NCBI RefSeq assembly: GCF_026109735.1
Contig: NZ_CP069620.1
Span: 2,418,001-2,482,000 of the forward strand
Length of the DNA: 64,000 nucleotides
Direction: 5' to 3'
From: Salinimicrobium tongyeongense
Lineage (GTDB): Bacteria; Bacteroidota; Bacteroidia; Flavobacteriales; Flavobacteriaceae
Both the position numbers and the translations under genes were made by a program. Positions 19,434-27,927 of this stretch are shown here, one piece after another. Every line of letters begins with the position of its first letter. Within the stretch, counting starts at the first letter, position 1. The notes under the pieces were generated by a model, which was not told where the DNA came from, did no database searches, and saw only the letters and a program-made list of their open reading frames with translations.

Positions 19434-19460
19434 AAGAAAAAGGCCGCCCGGGGCGACCTT
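19434..19460 (-). terminator. Terminator of the fad operon
   Basis: On the minus strand the sequence AAGGTCGCCCCGGGCGGCCTT folds into a GC-rich hairpin with one mismatch and is followed by a T-rich tract (19434-19441 on the plus strand is A-rich). It lies 30 bp after the fadE stop codon, so it probably ends the marR-fadN-fadA-fadE transcript. Confidence 0.8.
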
Positions 19461-19489
19461 CATCAGATTTAATTGATGCAAATTTTAAG

Positions 19490-21310
19490 TTAGAAAGGAT
19501 ACTTGTTTTCTGAAATTACTTTTTCTGCAATAGTCTTGCGCAACTCTACCACGTTTGGCTGGTTTTCATACTTTGTAAACCTCTTAAGCCCCATCAACAT
19601 CATTCTTTGTTCATCACCTTCGGCAAAAGAAACGATTCCTTCCTTGGCTTTTTGAGTAATAATGTCAACAGCGTGGTAAAGGTACAATTTTGCCATTGCA
19701 ATTTGCTCTTTTTGAGTATCGGCACCAAAACGCTTCACGTTTTTCTCTGTTCGTAAAATGGTAGATTCTGCCATATATATCTCTATAAGGATATCTGCAG
19801 AAGCTAAAAGCAATTGCTGGTGGTCTTCAAGCTGTGGCCCAAATTTTTGAACTGCACTACCGGCAACCATCAGGAATACTTTTTTCAGCTTTTTGACCAT
19901 TTCTTTTTCTTCAGCAAAAAGTTCAGAAAAATCGGGTTTGTCAAAAGATGGGATCCCTGTAAGTTCTTCCCCCACTTTGGTAGCAGGGCCCAGCAGGTCT
20001 ACATGGCCTTTCATGGCTTTTTTAACAAGCATCCCTACGCAAAGCATACGGTTGATCTCGTTAGTTCCTTCGTAGATCCTGGTGATACGGGCATCCCTCC
20101 ATGCAGATTCCATAGGTGCATCGGCAGAGAAGCCCATTCCTCCAAAGATCTGTATACCTTCATCTGTACAATTCTGAAGATCTTCGGAAGCTGCAACCTT
20201 CAAAATAGAACATTCAATGGCATATTCTTCCACGCCTTTTAATTCGGCTTCCTGGTGGGAATTACCTTCGGCCTGACGTATAGAAATCCTGTCTTCAATA
20301 TCTTTTGCAGCACGATATGAAGCCGACTCTCCTGCGTAGGCTGAAGTTGCCATCTCTGCAAGTTTAGACTGTATGGCACCAAACTGGGAGATAGGAGTTT
20401 TGAACTGCACCCTGTCGTTAGCATATTTTACAGCTGCGTCTATAGACCTTCTCTGGGCGTCAAGACAGGCTCCTGCAAGTTTAATACGGCCCACGTTAAG
20501 GGCGTTCATGGCAATTTTGAACCCGTTTCCTCTTTCTGAAAGCATGTTTTCTACCGGCACCTTGGTCTCATTGAAGAATACCTGGCGGGTAGAGGAGGAG
20601 TGGATCCCGAGTTTCTTTTCCTCTTCCCCAAGAGAGATGCCGTTAGGGTTCTCACGGTCGTATTCTACAATGAATCCGGTGATGTTCTTGTCGTCTTCGA
20701 TACGGGCAAAAACGATCATCATGTCACAGAACCCTGCGTTGGAGATCCACATTTTCTGACCTGTGATGCTGTAGTATTTTCCGTCTTCAGAAAGAACGGC
20801 TTTTGTTTTTCCCGAATTGGCATCACTACCAGCTCCCGGTTCTGTCAAAGCATAGGCGCCAAACCATTCTCCTGTAGCGAGCTTCGGAAGGTATTTTTTC
20901 TTTTGTTCTTCGTTTCCGTAGAGGGTAATGGGCAGTGTCCCAATTCCTGAGTGGGCCCCAAAAGCAGTGGAAAAAGATCCCGTAGCTCCCGAAATATAAT
21001 CAACTACCAGCATGGTAGTGACAAATCCCATACCCAGACCGTCGTATTCTTCAGGCACCGAAACTCCCAAAAAGCCCATTTCGCCGGCCTTTTCCATCAG
21101 CTCTTTTGTGAGCTCGTAATTTTTCTTTTCAAATTCTTCCCTTTTGGGCATTACTTCACGATTCACGAATTCCTGTACGCTCTCGCGCATCATTTTCTGC
21201 TCATCAGAAAAATCTTCGGGCGTGAAAACACTTTCTGCACTGGTTTCCTTTACCAGGAACTGCCCCCCTCGAAGAAGGTCTTTTTTGTTGCTATCTGTTT
21301 GTGTGCTCAT
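19490..21310 (-). CDS. fadE: Acyl-CoA dehydrogenase (FadE-like, long form)
   Basis: This 606-residue flavoenzyme oxidises acyl-CoA to trans-2-enoyl-CoA. The ACAD core (about 30-430) carries GAYALTEPGAGSDANSGKT near 152, MWISNAGFCDMMIVFARIED near 187 and RITRIYEGTNEINRMLC near 410, with the catalytic Glu expected in YEGTNE. The extra C-terminal region (about 450-606) is the extension found in VLCAD/ACAD9-type enzymes. Order fadN-fadA-fadE is the same as in Bacillus subtilis. It is last of the minus-strand operon, followed by a hairpin terminator; the four-helix-bundle ORF lies in the 463-bp gap before it. Confidence 0.94.
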   Translation of the reverse strand: MSTQTDSNKKDLLRGGQFLVKETSAESVFTPEDFSDEQKMMRESVQEFVNREVMPKREEFEKKNYELTKELMEKAGEMGFLGVSVPEEYDGLGMGFVTTMLVVDYISGATGSFSTAFGAHSGIGTLPITLYGNEEQKKKYLPKLATGEWFGAYALTEPGAGSDANSGKTKAVLSEDGKYYSITGQKMWISNAGFCDMMIVFARIEDDKNITGFIVEYDRENPNGISLGEEEKKLGIHSSSTRQVFFNETKVPVENMLSERGNGFKIAMNALNVGRIKLAGACLDAQRRSIDAAVKYANDRVQFKTPISQFGAIQSKLAEMATSAYAGESASYRAAKDIEDRISIRQAEGNSHQEAELKGVEEYAIECSILKVAASEDLQNCTDEGIQIFGGMGFSADAPMESAWRDARITRIYEGTNEINRMLCVGMLVKKAMKGHVDLLGPATKVGEELTGIPSFDKPDFSELFAEEKEMVKKLKKVFLMVAGSAVQKFGPQLEDHQQLLLASADILIEIYMAESTILRTEKNVKRFGADTQKEQIAMAKLYLYHAVDIITQKAKEGIVSFAEGDEQRMMLMGLKRFTKYENQPNVVELRKTIAEKVISENKYPF

Positions 21311-21349
21311 TTTACTATAATATTATTATTAAAAATTTATGTATTGAGT

Positions 21350-21766
21350 CAAGAACCAAGAATCAAGAGTCAGGACTTTTTATCCAGACCATCAATAAAA
21401 CCGGAGATCATTTTTTGAAGTTCCTGTACTTTTGTTTCCAGTTGTCGAAATTGATGCTCATTAATATACTTCTCGTTATAAGCAACTATTAACTGCGTTT
21501 CCCATTCAAAAGCAGAACCCAAACTACTGTCCAAAAATTGAGAAAAATGTTTATCTGTTTTTTTACTTGTTCCTTCTGCAATGTTAGAAGGAATTGAAAC
21601 TGCACATCTTATAAGTTGAGTAACAAGGTTATATTTTTCTATGTCGGGAAATGTTTTCACCATTTTATATGTAATCTGGACCAGGTTCATTCCCTCTTGC
21701 CAAATCTTCATCCTTTTAAAATTGTGCCTGCTCATATTTCTCTTGCCTCTTGCCTCTTGCCTCTTG
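21350..21766. repeat. Inverted repeat bracketing four-helix-bundle ORF 1
   Basis: The left arm, CAAGAACCAAGAATCAAGAG at 21350-21369, ends where the ORF's stop codon (21370) begins. The right arm, CTCTTGCCTCTTGCCTCTTG at 21740-21759, lies four bases upstream of the ORF start and is extended by one more CCTCTTG to 21766. 16 of 20 positions are complementary, so the ORF would sit in the loop of a long hairpin in the operon mRNA. The arms are built of a 7-base motif (TCTTGCC on one side). Confidence 0.8.
21370..21735 (-). CDS. Four-helix-bundle (23S rRNA IVS-type) protein 1
   Basis: This 121-residue protein belongs to the four-helix-bundle family known from intervening sequences of bacterial 23S rRNA: it begins with NFKRMKIWQEGMNLVQITYK, has the hallmark VSIPSNIAEGTSKKT near residue 49 and SSLGSAFEWETQLIVA near 71. 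Its role is unknown. Here it lies not in rRNA but between fadA (38-bp gap) and fadE (59-bp gap), in the same direction. Its ORF is flanked directly by a 20-bp inverted repeat. The paralogue at 23012-23365 is similar (VSIPSNIAEG, LGSAFEFETQLI) and sits in the next gap of the same operon. Confidence 0.9.
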   Translation of the reverse strand: MSRHNFKRMKIWQEGMNLVQITYKMVKTFPDIEKYNLVTQLIRCAVSIPSNIAEGTSKKTDKHFSQFLDSSLGSAFEWETQLIVAYNEKYINEHQFRQLETKVQELQKMISGFIDGLDKKS

Positions 21767-21773
21767 TTTCTTT

Positions 21774-22967
21774 TTAAGAAAGAAACTCAAAGACTCCCGC
21801 GGCTCCCTGTCCTGTACCTACGCACATGGTTACCATTCCGTATTTGTTTTTAAGGTCACGTTTGCGCATTTCATCAAACAGCTGTACCGAAAGCTTGGCC
21901 CCAGTACAACCCAGCGGGTGGCCCATAGAAATAGCTCCCCCATTAGGGTTCATGCGGTCCATATCCAGTCCGAGTTCACGAATTACTGCTAAAGACTGAG
22001 ATGCAAAGGCTTCATTAAGCTCGATCAACTCCAGGTCATTCAGCTGAATTCCTGCCTGTTTTGCGGCTTTTGGAATAGCGTGTACTGGTCCTATCCCCAT
22101 AATTCTGGGTTCAACACCTACTGCGGCGTAGCTCACCAGTCGGGCGACAGGTTCAAGGTTAAGTTCCTTCACCATTTCTTCACTCATTACCATGACAAAA
22201 GCGGCACCATCACTCATTTGGGAAGAATTACCGGCTGTAACGCTTCCGCCTTCGGAAAAGACCGGGCGCAGCTTGCCTAAAACTTCCCGGGAAGTATCGG
22301 CTCGTGGTCCTTCATCTTTGTTTACGGTATAAGATCGGGTTTGTTTTTTGCCGTTTTCATCAACATAAGTTTGATCTACTGTAATAGGCACGATCTGGTC
22401 CTGAAAGCGGTCTTCTTTTTGGGCTTTTAGAGACTTTTGATGAGAGTTGAATGCAAATTCATCCTGGTCTTCCCTTGAAACCTTGTATTTTTGAGCAACT
22501 GCTTCCGCAGTTAATCCCATTCCCCAGTAGTAATCTTCTTTTCCGGCTTTTGCCAGTTTGTAATCTGGTACAGGTTTATACCCTCCCATAGGGATATAGC
22601 TCATGCTTTCGGCTCCCCCGGCAATGATGCAGTTGGCCATCCCACTTTGGATTTTGGCAGTGGCTATGGCAATGGTTTCAAGGCCTGAGGCGCAATAGCG
22701 GTTTACGGTCATTCCCGGCACGTCTTCAGTGTTCAACCCCATAAGAGAGATAAACCTACCAACGTTAAGTCCCTGTTCGGCTTCGGGCATGGCATTTCCC
22801 ACTATCACGTCATCGATGCGTTTTTTATCAAATTCTGGCAGCTTATCCATCATAAACTGGATAGTTTCTGCCGCTAACTCATCTGGCCTTTTAAATCGGA
22901 ATACCCCCCGTGGTGCTTTTCCCACTGCAGTTCGGTATCCTTTTACGATGTAAGCTGTTCTATTCAT
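21774..22967 (-). CDS. fadA: Acetyl-CoA C-acyltransferase (3-ketoacyl-CoA thiolase)
   Basis: This 397-residue thiolase cleaves 3-ketoacyl-CoA with CoA in the last step of the beta-oxidation cycle. The nucleophilic Cys is in [13 protein letters not shown] near residue 92; the His is in [15 protein letters not shown] near 350; the second Cys is in [14 protein letters not shown] near 382. It lies downstream of fadN and is flanked on both sides by a four-helix-bundle ORF (44 bp upstream, 38 bp downstream). Length and motifs suit the degradative type. Confidence 0.96.
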   Translation of the reverse strand: MNRTAYIVKGYRTAVGKAPRGVFRFKRPDELAAETIQFMMDKLPEFDKKRIDDVIVGNAMPEAEQGLNVGRFISLMGLNTEDVPGMTVNRYCASGLETIAIATAKIQSGMANCIIAGGAESMSYIPMGGYKPVPDYKLAKAGKEDYYWGMGLTAEAVAQKYKVSREDQDEFAFNSHQKSLKAQKEDRFQDQIVPITVDQTYVDENGKKQTRSYTVNKDEGPRADTSREVLGKLRPVFSEGGSVTAGNSSQMSDGAAFVMVMSEEMVKELNLEPVARLVSYAAVGVEPRIMGIGPVHAIPKAAKQAGIQLNDLELIELNEAFASQSLAVIRELGLDMDRMNPNGGAISMGHPLGCTGAKLSVQLFDEMRKRDLKNKYGMVTMCVGTGQGAAGVFEFLS

Positions 22968-22983
22968 TGTATATTGTATTTTG

Positions 22984-23403
22984 TATAATGTATAATGCCT
23001 TTTTGTAGTAGTTACAATGTAGATTGCAGTTTAATAATCATGTTCTGAATATGATGAACTTCTTTTTCGAAGTATTCAAAATCCTGCTCCTGGATGAAAT
23101 TAAGATTTCTGCAAATAATCAATTGAGTTTCAAATTCAAATGCAGATCCTAAGGCCAGTCCGAGAAAATTGGCAAAGTCCTTATTGGTTTTGCGCCCACA
23201 ACCTTCAGCAATGTTAGAAGGAATGGAGACTGCAGATCTTCTTATTTGTGAAGTAAGACCATATAATTCCTCTTTTGGAAAAGCAGCACTTTTTAGGTAG
23301 GTTTCCGTAACAAGGTAAATTGCTTTGTGCCAAACCTTTAACTCCTTAAAGTAATTCATAATCACAACAGTTTTACAGTATACAATCTACATTATACACT
23401 ATA
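22984..23403. repeat. Inverted repeats bracketing four-helix-bundle ORF 2
   Basis: Outer arms: TATAATGTATAATG at 22984-22997 and CATTATACACTATA at 23390-23403, complementary at 13 of 14 positions. Inner arms: AATGTAGATTG at 23016-23026 (at the ORF's 3' end) and CAATCTACATT at 23383-23393, complementary at 11 of 11. They share bases 23390-23393, so both could not pair fully at once. The same arrangement as at 21350-21766. Confidence 0.75.
23012..23365 (-). CDS. Four-helix-bundle (23S rRNA IVS-type) protein 2
   Basis: This 117-residue member of the IVS four-helix-bundle family begins NYFKELKVWHKAIYLVTETY and has VSIPSNIAEGCGRKTNKDFANFL and LALGSAFEFETQLIICRN. It resembles the ORF at 21370-21735 at roughly half of positions in the core. 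It lies in the gap between fadN (41 bp) and fadA (44 bp), in the same direction. Two nested pairs of inverted repeats flank it. Function unknown; family members may bind nucleic acid or stabilise spliced rRNA fragments, but this is not established. Confidence 0.9.
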   Translation of the reverse strand: MIMNYFKELKVWHKAIYLVTETYLKSAAFPKEELYGLTSQIRRSAVSIPSNIAEGCGRKTNKDFANFLGLALGSAFEFETQLIICRNLNFIQEQDFEYFEKEVHHIQNMIIKLQSTL

Positions 23404-23406
23404 CGA

Positions 23407-25812
23407 TTAGTTTCTCAATGGTTTCCCCTTCTGCAACATGTGCTGCAACCTTTCCAGGGTTTTTCTTTCTCCTGTTAAGGAAAGGAATGCTTCTCTTTCC
23501 AAATCGAGCAGGTATTGTTCGCTCACGTAAGAGTTTTCAGATAAATCGCCCCCGGCCATCACATAGGCGAGTTTGTTGGCGATCTTTTTGTCATGTTCGC
23601 TTATGTATTTACCGGCGAACATTTGATCTGTCCCTACATAAAAAGCACCAAGAGCTTGTTTTCCCAGTACTTTAATATCAGTTCTCTTCACAGGTTTGGT
23701 GTAGCCGTTTTCAGCCATGAGCAGCGCGTGTTTTTTAGCAATTGCCAGCTGGCGATCGGGATTTACCACTACGATATCTTTTCCTTTCTGAAGAATATTC
23801 AGGTCGTAGGCCTCGTAAGCTGAAGTGGAAACTTTTGCCATTCCTATGGTAAGGAAATGTTCGCGAAGTCGGTTCAACTCCACATCATCTTTCTGGAAGG
23901 TATCGGCAGCACGCAGGGTCATTTCCTTGGAGCCTCCACCGCCGGGAATTACCCCAACTCCAAATTCTACAAGTCCTATGTAAGTCTCGGCTGCAGCGAC
24001 AACTTTATCTGCGTGTAATGAAAGTTCACATCCACCACCCAAAGTCATAGCGTGTGGTGCTGCAACTGTTGGAATAGAGGAGTAGCGCATTCTCATCATG
24101 GTGTCCTGGAAATATTTTATAGCCATATTGAGCTCATCATATTCCTGCTCAACAGCCATCATAAAGATCATTCCTATGTTGGCGCCTACCGAGAAGTTTT
24201 TTCCGGTGTTGGCAACTACCAGTCCCTGGTATTCTTTTTCAGCAAGATCAATGGCTTTATTGAGTCCGTCAAGAACATCTCCGCCAATAGAATTCATCTT
24301 ACTTCGGAATTCCACATTCAAAATACCGTCACCCAGGTCTTCTACCACAACCCCGCTGTTGCTAAAGACTTTTTTAGACTCCCTGATGTTATCCAGAATG
24401 ATAAATGCATCCTGCCCCGGAATCTTTTTGTATTCCTTAGCCGGAATATCGTAATACCAGGTATTGCCGTCTTTAACGGTATAGAAGCCTTTATTTTCTT
24501 TTTCAAGCATTTCGTTCACCCAGGCTGCAGGCTCTTTACCTTCAGCTTTCATGATCTCGATACCTTTTTCAACACCAATGGCGTCCCAAATCTCAAACGG
24601 CCCATGTTCCCAGCCATATCCGGCTTTCATGGCGTCATCTATTTTGTAGAGTTCATCGGTAATTTCAGGAATTCTCTTGGAGGCATAGGCGAAAATAGCA
24701 GCGAAATTCTTTCGGTAGAAGTCCCCGGCCTTATCTTTACCGTCAACAAGTACTTTAAACCTTTCCGATACCTTATCAATCGTTTTCGTTAATTCAAGAG
24801 TAGCAAAATTTGCCTTTTTTTGCGCCCGGTACTCAAGAGTATTAAGGTCAAGTGACTGGATTTCACTTGAACCATCGTCTTTTTTAATTTTTTTGTAGAA
24901 ACCCTGTCCGCTTTTGCTTCCAAACCATTCATTCTCGACCATGGTGTTAATATAATCGGGCATGGCAAAGAGGTCGTGTTCTTCATCTGTAGGCACTCCT
25001 TTGTGAAGGCCTTCAGCAACATGCTTTAGGGTGTCAAGCCCCACAAGATCTACAGTTCTAAAAGTGGCAGATTTTTGCCTTCCTATAACTGGACCTGTAA
25101 GTTTGTCAACTTCTTCAATAGTAAGGTCTAGCTCTTTCACCATATGGAAAAGGCTCATGATACTGTAAGTGCCAATCCTGTTACCAATAAAGGCCGGAGT
25201 GTCTTTTGCGACTACAGAAGTTTTACCAAGGAATTTCTCACCGTATTCATTAAGGAATTCCAGTACTTCTTCGGAAGTGTCTGGCCCCGGAATAATTTCA
25301 AACAGTCTCAAATATCGCGGCGGATTAAAGAAGTGGGTTCCGCAGAAGTGTTTCTGAAAATCTTCACTTCGGCCCTCATTCATTTGTTGAATAGGTATCC
25401 CTGAAGTATTGGAGGTGATCAATGTTCCCGGTTTGCGGTGTTTTTCAAGATTGTCAAAAACCTGCTTTTTAATATCCAGGCGCTCCACAACAACCTCCAT
25501 GATCCAGTCAACTTCAGATACTTTTGAGATATCATCTTCCAGGTTTCCGGTTTTAATACGATTGGCAAAGTCTTTATGATAAATAGGAGAGGGCTTGGAT
25601 TTTAAAGCATCCTGCAGCGCCGTGTTTACAATACGGTTCCTCACCTGTTTGTCTTCCAGGCTAAGACCCTGTTTTTTTTCTTTTTCGGTCAGTTCCCGGG
25701 GAACAATATCCAGTAGTAGCACCTCTACGCCAATGTTGGCGAAATGGCAGGCAATACCACTTCCCATTATCCCCGAACCTATAACTGCAACTTTGTTGAT
25801 TCGTCTTTTCAT
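23407..25812 (-). CDS. fadN: 3-hydroxyacyl-CoA dehydrogenase / enoyl-CoA hydratase (FadN-like)
   Basis: This 801-residue protein catalyses hydration and NAD-dependent oxidation of the beta-oxidation cycle. Order is dehydrogenase first, hydratase last, as in FadN. The NAD-binding site is VIGSGIMGSGIACHFANIG (residues 11-29), TSNTSGIPI follows, CGTHFFNPPRYLRLFEIIPG at about 158 holds the catalytic His-region, and the C-terminal helical domain follows. The hydratase/crotonase fold (about 490-700) shows VVANTGKNFSVGANIGMI and MTLGGGCELSLHADKVVAA. It is cytosolic and heads the fadN-fadA-fadE set, 36 bp after marR. Confidence 0.94.
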   Translation of the reverse strand: MKRRINKVAVIGSGIMGSGIACHFANIGVEVLLLDIVPRELTEKEKKQGLSLEDKQVRNRIVNTALQDALKSKPSPIYHKDFANRIKTGNLEDDISKVSEVDWIMEVVVERLDIKKQVFDNLEKHRKPGTLITSNTSGIPIQQMNEGRSEDFQKHFCGTHFFNPPRYLRLFEIIPGPDTSEEVLEFLNEYGEKFLGKTSVVAKDTPAFIGNRIGTYSIMSLFHMVKELDLTIEEVDKLTGPVIGRQKSATFRTVDLVGLDTLKHVAEGLHKGVPTDEEHDLFAMPDYINTMVENEWFGSKSGQGFYKKIKKDDGSSEIQSLDLNTLEYRAQKKANFATLELTKTIDKVSERFKVLVDGKDKAGDFYRKNFAAIFAYASKRIPEITDELYKIDDAMKAGYGWEHGPFEIWDAIGVEKGIEIMKAEGKEPAAWVNEMLEKENKGFYTVKDGNTWYYDIPAKEYKKIPGQDAFIILDNIRESKKVFSNSGVVVEDLGDGILNVEFRSKMNSIGGDVLDGLNKAIDLAEKEYQGLVVANTGKNFSVGANIGMIFMMAVEQEYDELNMAIKYFQDTMMRMRYSSIPTVAAPHAMTLGGGCELSLHADKVVAAAETYIGLVEFGVGVIPGGGGSKEMTLRAADTFQKDDVELNRLREHFLTIGMAKVSTSAYEAYDLNILQKGKDIVVVNPDRQLAIAKKHALLMAENGYTKPVKRTDIKVLGKQALGAFYVGTDQMFAGKYISEHDKKIANKLAYVMAGGDLSENSYVSEQYLLDLEREAFLSLTGERKTLERLQHMLQKGKPLRN

Positions 25813-25848
25813 GTTGTTATTTATTTTGATAATCGCCTGAACGATTTT

Positions 25849-26289
25849 TTATGATTCATTGTAAATTTTACGCGTGGCAATAAGATCCATGATTTTTGAA
25901 GCTACCTCAATAAACTTATCGAGATCTTCTTGAGGGATTTCATTTCTTACCGCCTGGTCAAAAGTAAGTACCACTTTCTTAGAATAATCGCGCATCTCTT
26001 TTCCAAAATCGGTGAGGTAAATTAATACACTACGCCCGTCTACCGGATTTTTCTTCCGCTTTATGAGACCTTTGTCCTCCATGGTTCTAAGGGTTCGCGA
26101 TAAACTGGTGGCTTCCATTCCCATTTTTGGGCCCAGGGAGGTAGAAGGGGTGCCCTCCTCGGGATCTATACTCAAAAGAGCAAAGCCTGTAGCCATTGTA
26201 CTTCCTTCTTTTCCGGCCTCTTCATTGTACATTTTGGCAATAGCAATCCAGGTCGCGCGAAGGACGTAATCAATGGTTTTTTCTTTCAT
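25849..26289 (-). CDS. MarR-family transcriptional regulator
   Basis: This 146-residue protein has the winged helix-turn-helix of MarR proteins: GFALLSIDPEEGTPSTSLGPKMGMEATSLSRTLRTMEDKGLIKRKK, with recognition helix about residues 70-82 and the wing around DGRSVLIYLTDFG at 94-106. It is the first gene of the marR-fadN-(4HB)-fadA-(4HB)-fadE operon, only 36 bp upstream of fadN, so it is likely a local, possibly acyl-CoA-responsive, repressor of the beta-oxidation genes and of itself. The ligand is an inference from position. Confidence 0.9.
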   Translation of the reverse strand: MKEKTIDYVLRATWIAIAKMYNEEAGKEGSTMATGFALLSIDPEEGTPSTSLGPKMGMEATSLSRTLRTMEDKGLIKRKKNPVDGRSVLIYLTDFGKEMRDYSKKVVLTFDQAVRNEIPQEDLDKFIEVASKIMDLIATRKIYNES

Positions 26290-26456
26290 ACAATTTCAAA
26301 GTTAAGAAAATTTTATTATGCACGCATAGCAAATGAAAGAAAATTATTCAGGTAGTTAATCACGGGTCTTAAATTTATTAGAAAAATGCAATAAAAGAGC
26401 CGCTATTAGCCATGTTTAACAGCAATTTTAATAGTTGTTGTGTAATGCTAATTAGA

Positions 26457-26606
26457 TCATTCCATTCGTTTGCTCAAGTGAAACCAAAAATCGTGAAGAA
26501 AAAGTTTTATAGCAGCATCATTTTTTTCTTCCAGCAAGGCTGGTAGTTGTTTTTTCTCCAGGGCAAAATCGATGAGCAATGCGGCTTCTGCACTGGTCAA
26601 TTCCAT
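26457..26606 (-). CDS. Small ORF of unknown function, start uncertain
   Basis: The frame gives 49 residues from an ATG at 26606: MELTSAEAALLIDFALEKK, then LPALLEEKNDAAIKLFLHD and an end FHLSKRME. The open frame continues upstream without a start codon to about 26672, and this extension (NGIFETRYNPYLLGT before the Met) also looks coding, so the true start may be an unusual codon, or the gene may be shortened. The protein looks helical and acidic-amphipathic. No family recognised. It lies in an otherwise empty ~490-bp stretch (26290-26780) between the divergent marR and manA genes. Confidence 0.4.
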   Translation of the reverse strand: MELTSAEAALLIDFALEKKQLPALLEEKNDAAIKLFLHDFWFHLSKRME

Positions 26607-26752
26607 AGTCCCCAGGAGGTAAGGGTTGTATCGGGTCTCAAAAATGCCATTTTCGCTGTTCTTTTTCGCTCCTTATATTCAGGGGGGGATTTCCGTGAAA
26701 AATTAAAGGCTTCTTTTGTCTTTGCTGAAGAATAAGCTGCCGGTGGAATTTT

Positions 26753-26760
26753 TATCTTTG
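26753..26760 (+). promoter_or_regulatory. Candidate -7 box of manA
   Basis: TATCTTTG is an exact match to the Bacteroidota -7 consensus TAnnTTTG and lies 20 bp before the manA ATG. A TTG at 26722-26724 is too far for an ideal -33 spacing, so the -33 element is unclear. Confidence 0.4.
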
Positions 26761-26780
26761 TAGGAACAAAAGAAACACAA

Positions 26781-27752
26781 ATGCTTAATTACCCTATAAA
26801 ATTCGAACCCATCCTGAAAGAAAAGATCTGGGGTGGAAACAAGTTAAAGAACATATTAAATAAAAACAGCAGCAGGGAAGATCTTGGTGAAAGCTGGGAA
26901 ATTTCGGGTGTGAAAGGTGATATTTCTGTAGTGCAAAATGGTGCTCTAAAAGGGCAGACGCTAAATGCCCTTTTAGAGAAGTATAAAGATGGACTTTTAG
27001 GCAAGAAAAACTTTAAGAAGTTTGGAGCTGAATTTCCCCTGTTGATCAAGTTTATTGATGCCAAGACAGAGCTTTCGGTGCAACTTCATCCGCATGACGA
27101 TATCGCCAAAAAACGCCATGATTCCTTCGGAAAAACTGAAATGTGGTACATTATGCAGGCCGATGAAGGTGCAGAGATCAACGTGGGCTTCAAAAAGAGC
27201 ATTTCCAAAGAAGAATATCTGGAGCATCTTAGCTCTGGTAAGATCACAGAATTGCTGAACTTTGAAAAAGTGCAAAAAGGCGATTCATTTTTTATCAACA
27301 CCGGGAAGGTTCACGCCATTGGTGCGGGGGTACTTCTGGCTGAAATTCAGCAAACTTCGGATATAACCTACAGGATTTATGACTGGGACAGGGTAGATGC
27401 CGAAGGGAATTCCCGAGAACTGCACACCGATCTTGCACTTGATGCAATAGATTTTGAGAGAAAAGATGATTTTAAAAGAGGTTATGAGCGGGTTGAAAAT
27501 CAATCGACCAACATTGCAAGTTGTGAATACTTTACTACCAATTTTCTTCCGGTGAAGGGGAGAGTGGCAAAAGATTATTCTCAGCTCGATTCATTTGTGA
27601 TTTACATGTGTGTAAGTGGCGAAGCTGAAGTAAGTGTGGATGATAATTCAGAAAAAATAGTTCAGGGGCAAACCCTGCTTATTCCGGCTGAAAATAATGA
27701 GGTGCAAATAACTTCAGAAGACGCAGAGCTGCTCGAGGTTTTTGTGGAATAA
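26781..27752 (+). CDS. manA: Mannose-6-phosphate isomerase, class I
   Basis: This 323-residue cytosolic zinc enzyme interconverts mannose-6-phosphate and fructose-6-phosphate. The cupin core holds the metal ligands: Q101 and H103 in QLHPHDD, E120 in KTEMWY and the His of NTGKVHAIGAG. The start MLNYPIKFEPILKEKIWGG is the usual N-terminus of short (about 320-residue) type I PMIs of Bacteroidota. It stands alone and links mannose from glycans or from cell-surface polysaccharide synthesis to glycolysis. Confidence 0.95.
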   Translation: MLNYPIKFEPILKEKIWGGNKLKNILNKNSSREDLGESWEISGVKGDISVVQNGALKGQTLNALLEKYKDGLLGKKNFKKFGAEFPLLIKFIDAKTELSVQLHPHDDIAKKRHDSFGKTEMWYIMQADEGAEINVGFKKSISKEEYLEHLSSGKITELLNFEKVQKGDSFFINTGKVHAIGAGVLLAEIQQTSDITYRIYDWDRVDAEGNSRELHTDLALDAIDFERKDDFKRGYERVENQSTNIASCEYFTTNFLPVKGRVAKDYSQLDSFVIYMCVSGEAEVSVDDNSEKIVQGQTLLIPAENNEVQITSEDAELLEVFVE

Positions 27753-27842
27753 CATCTACGGCGATGGAGAAATAAAATCAGAATAAGGGAATGGCTGAAA
27801 ATTCAATAGTATAGAGATTAAATTAGGTTGATTTCGAATAGT

Positions 27843-27878
27843 TGCCCACACTCCTGCCATTTCCAGGAGATGTGGGCA
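27843..27878. other. Strong two-part hairpin between manA and the GH9 gene
   Basis: TGCCCACA-CTCCTG pairs with CAGGAG-A-TGTGGGCA (27843-27856 and 27864-27878) with a 7-base loop and one bulged A, 14 bp in total. It lies about 90 bp after the manA stop and 50 bp beyond the 3' end of the convergent GH9 gene. No long T-tract follows on either strand, so it may be a weak bidirectional terminator or an RNA-stabilising element. Confidence 0.6.
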
Positions 27879-27927
27879 GATCTAAATTTAAGTTTTATTC
27901 TGAAAATTACCAGATTAGGTATTTACT

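Noticed and set aside
24052-24792. 246-codon plus-strand ORF within fadN
   Set aside because: Antisense shadow of the fadN gene, no recognisable motif.
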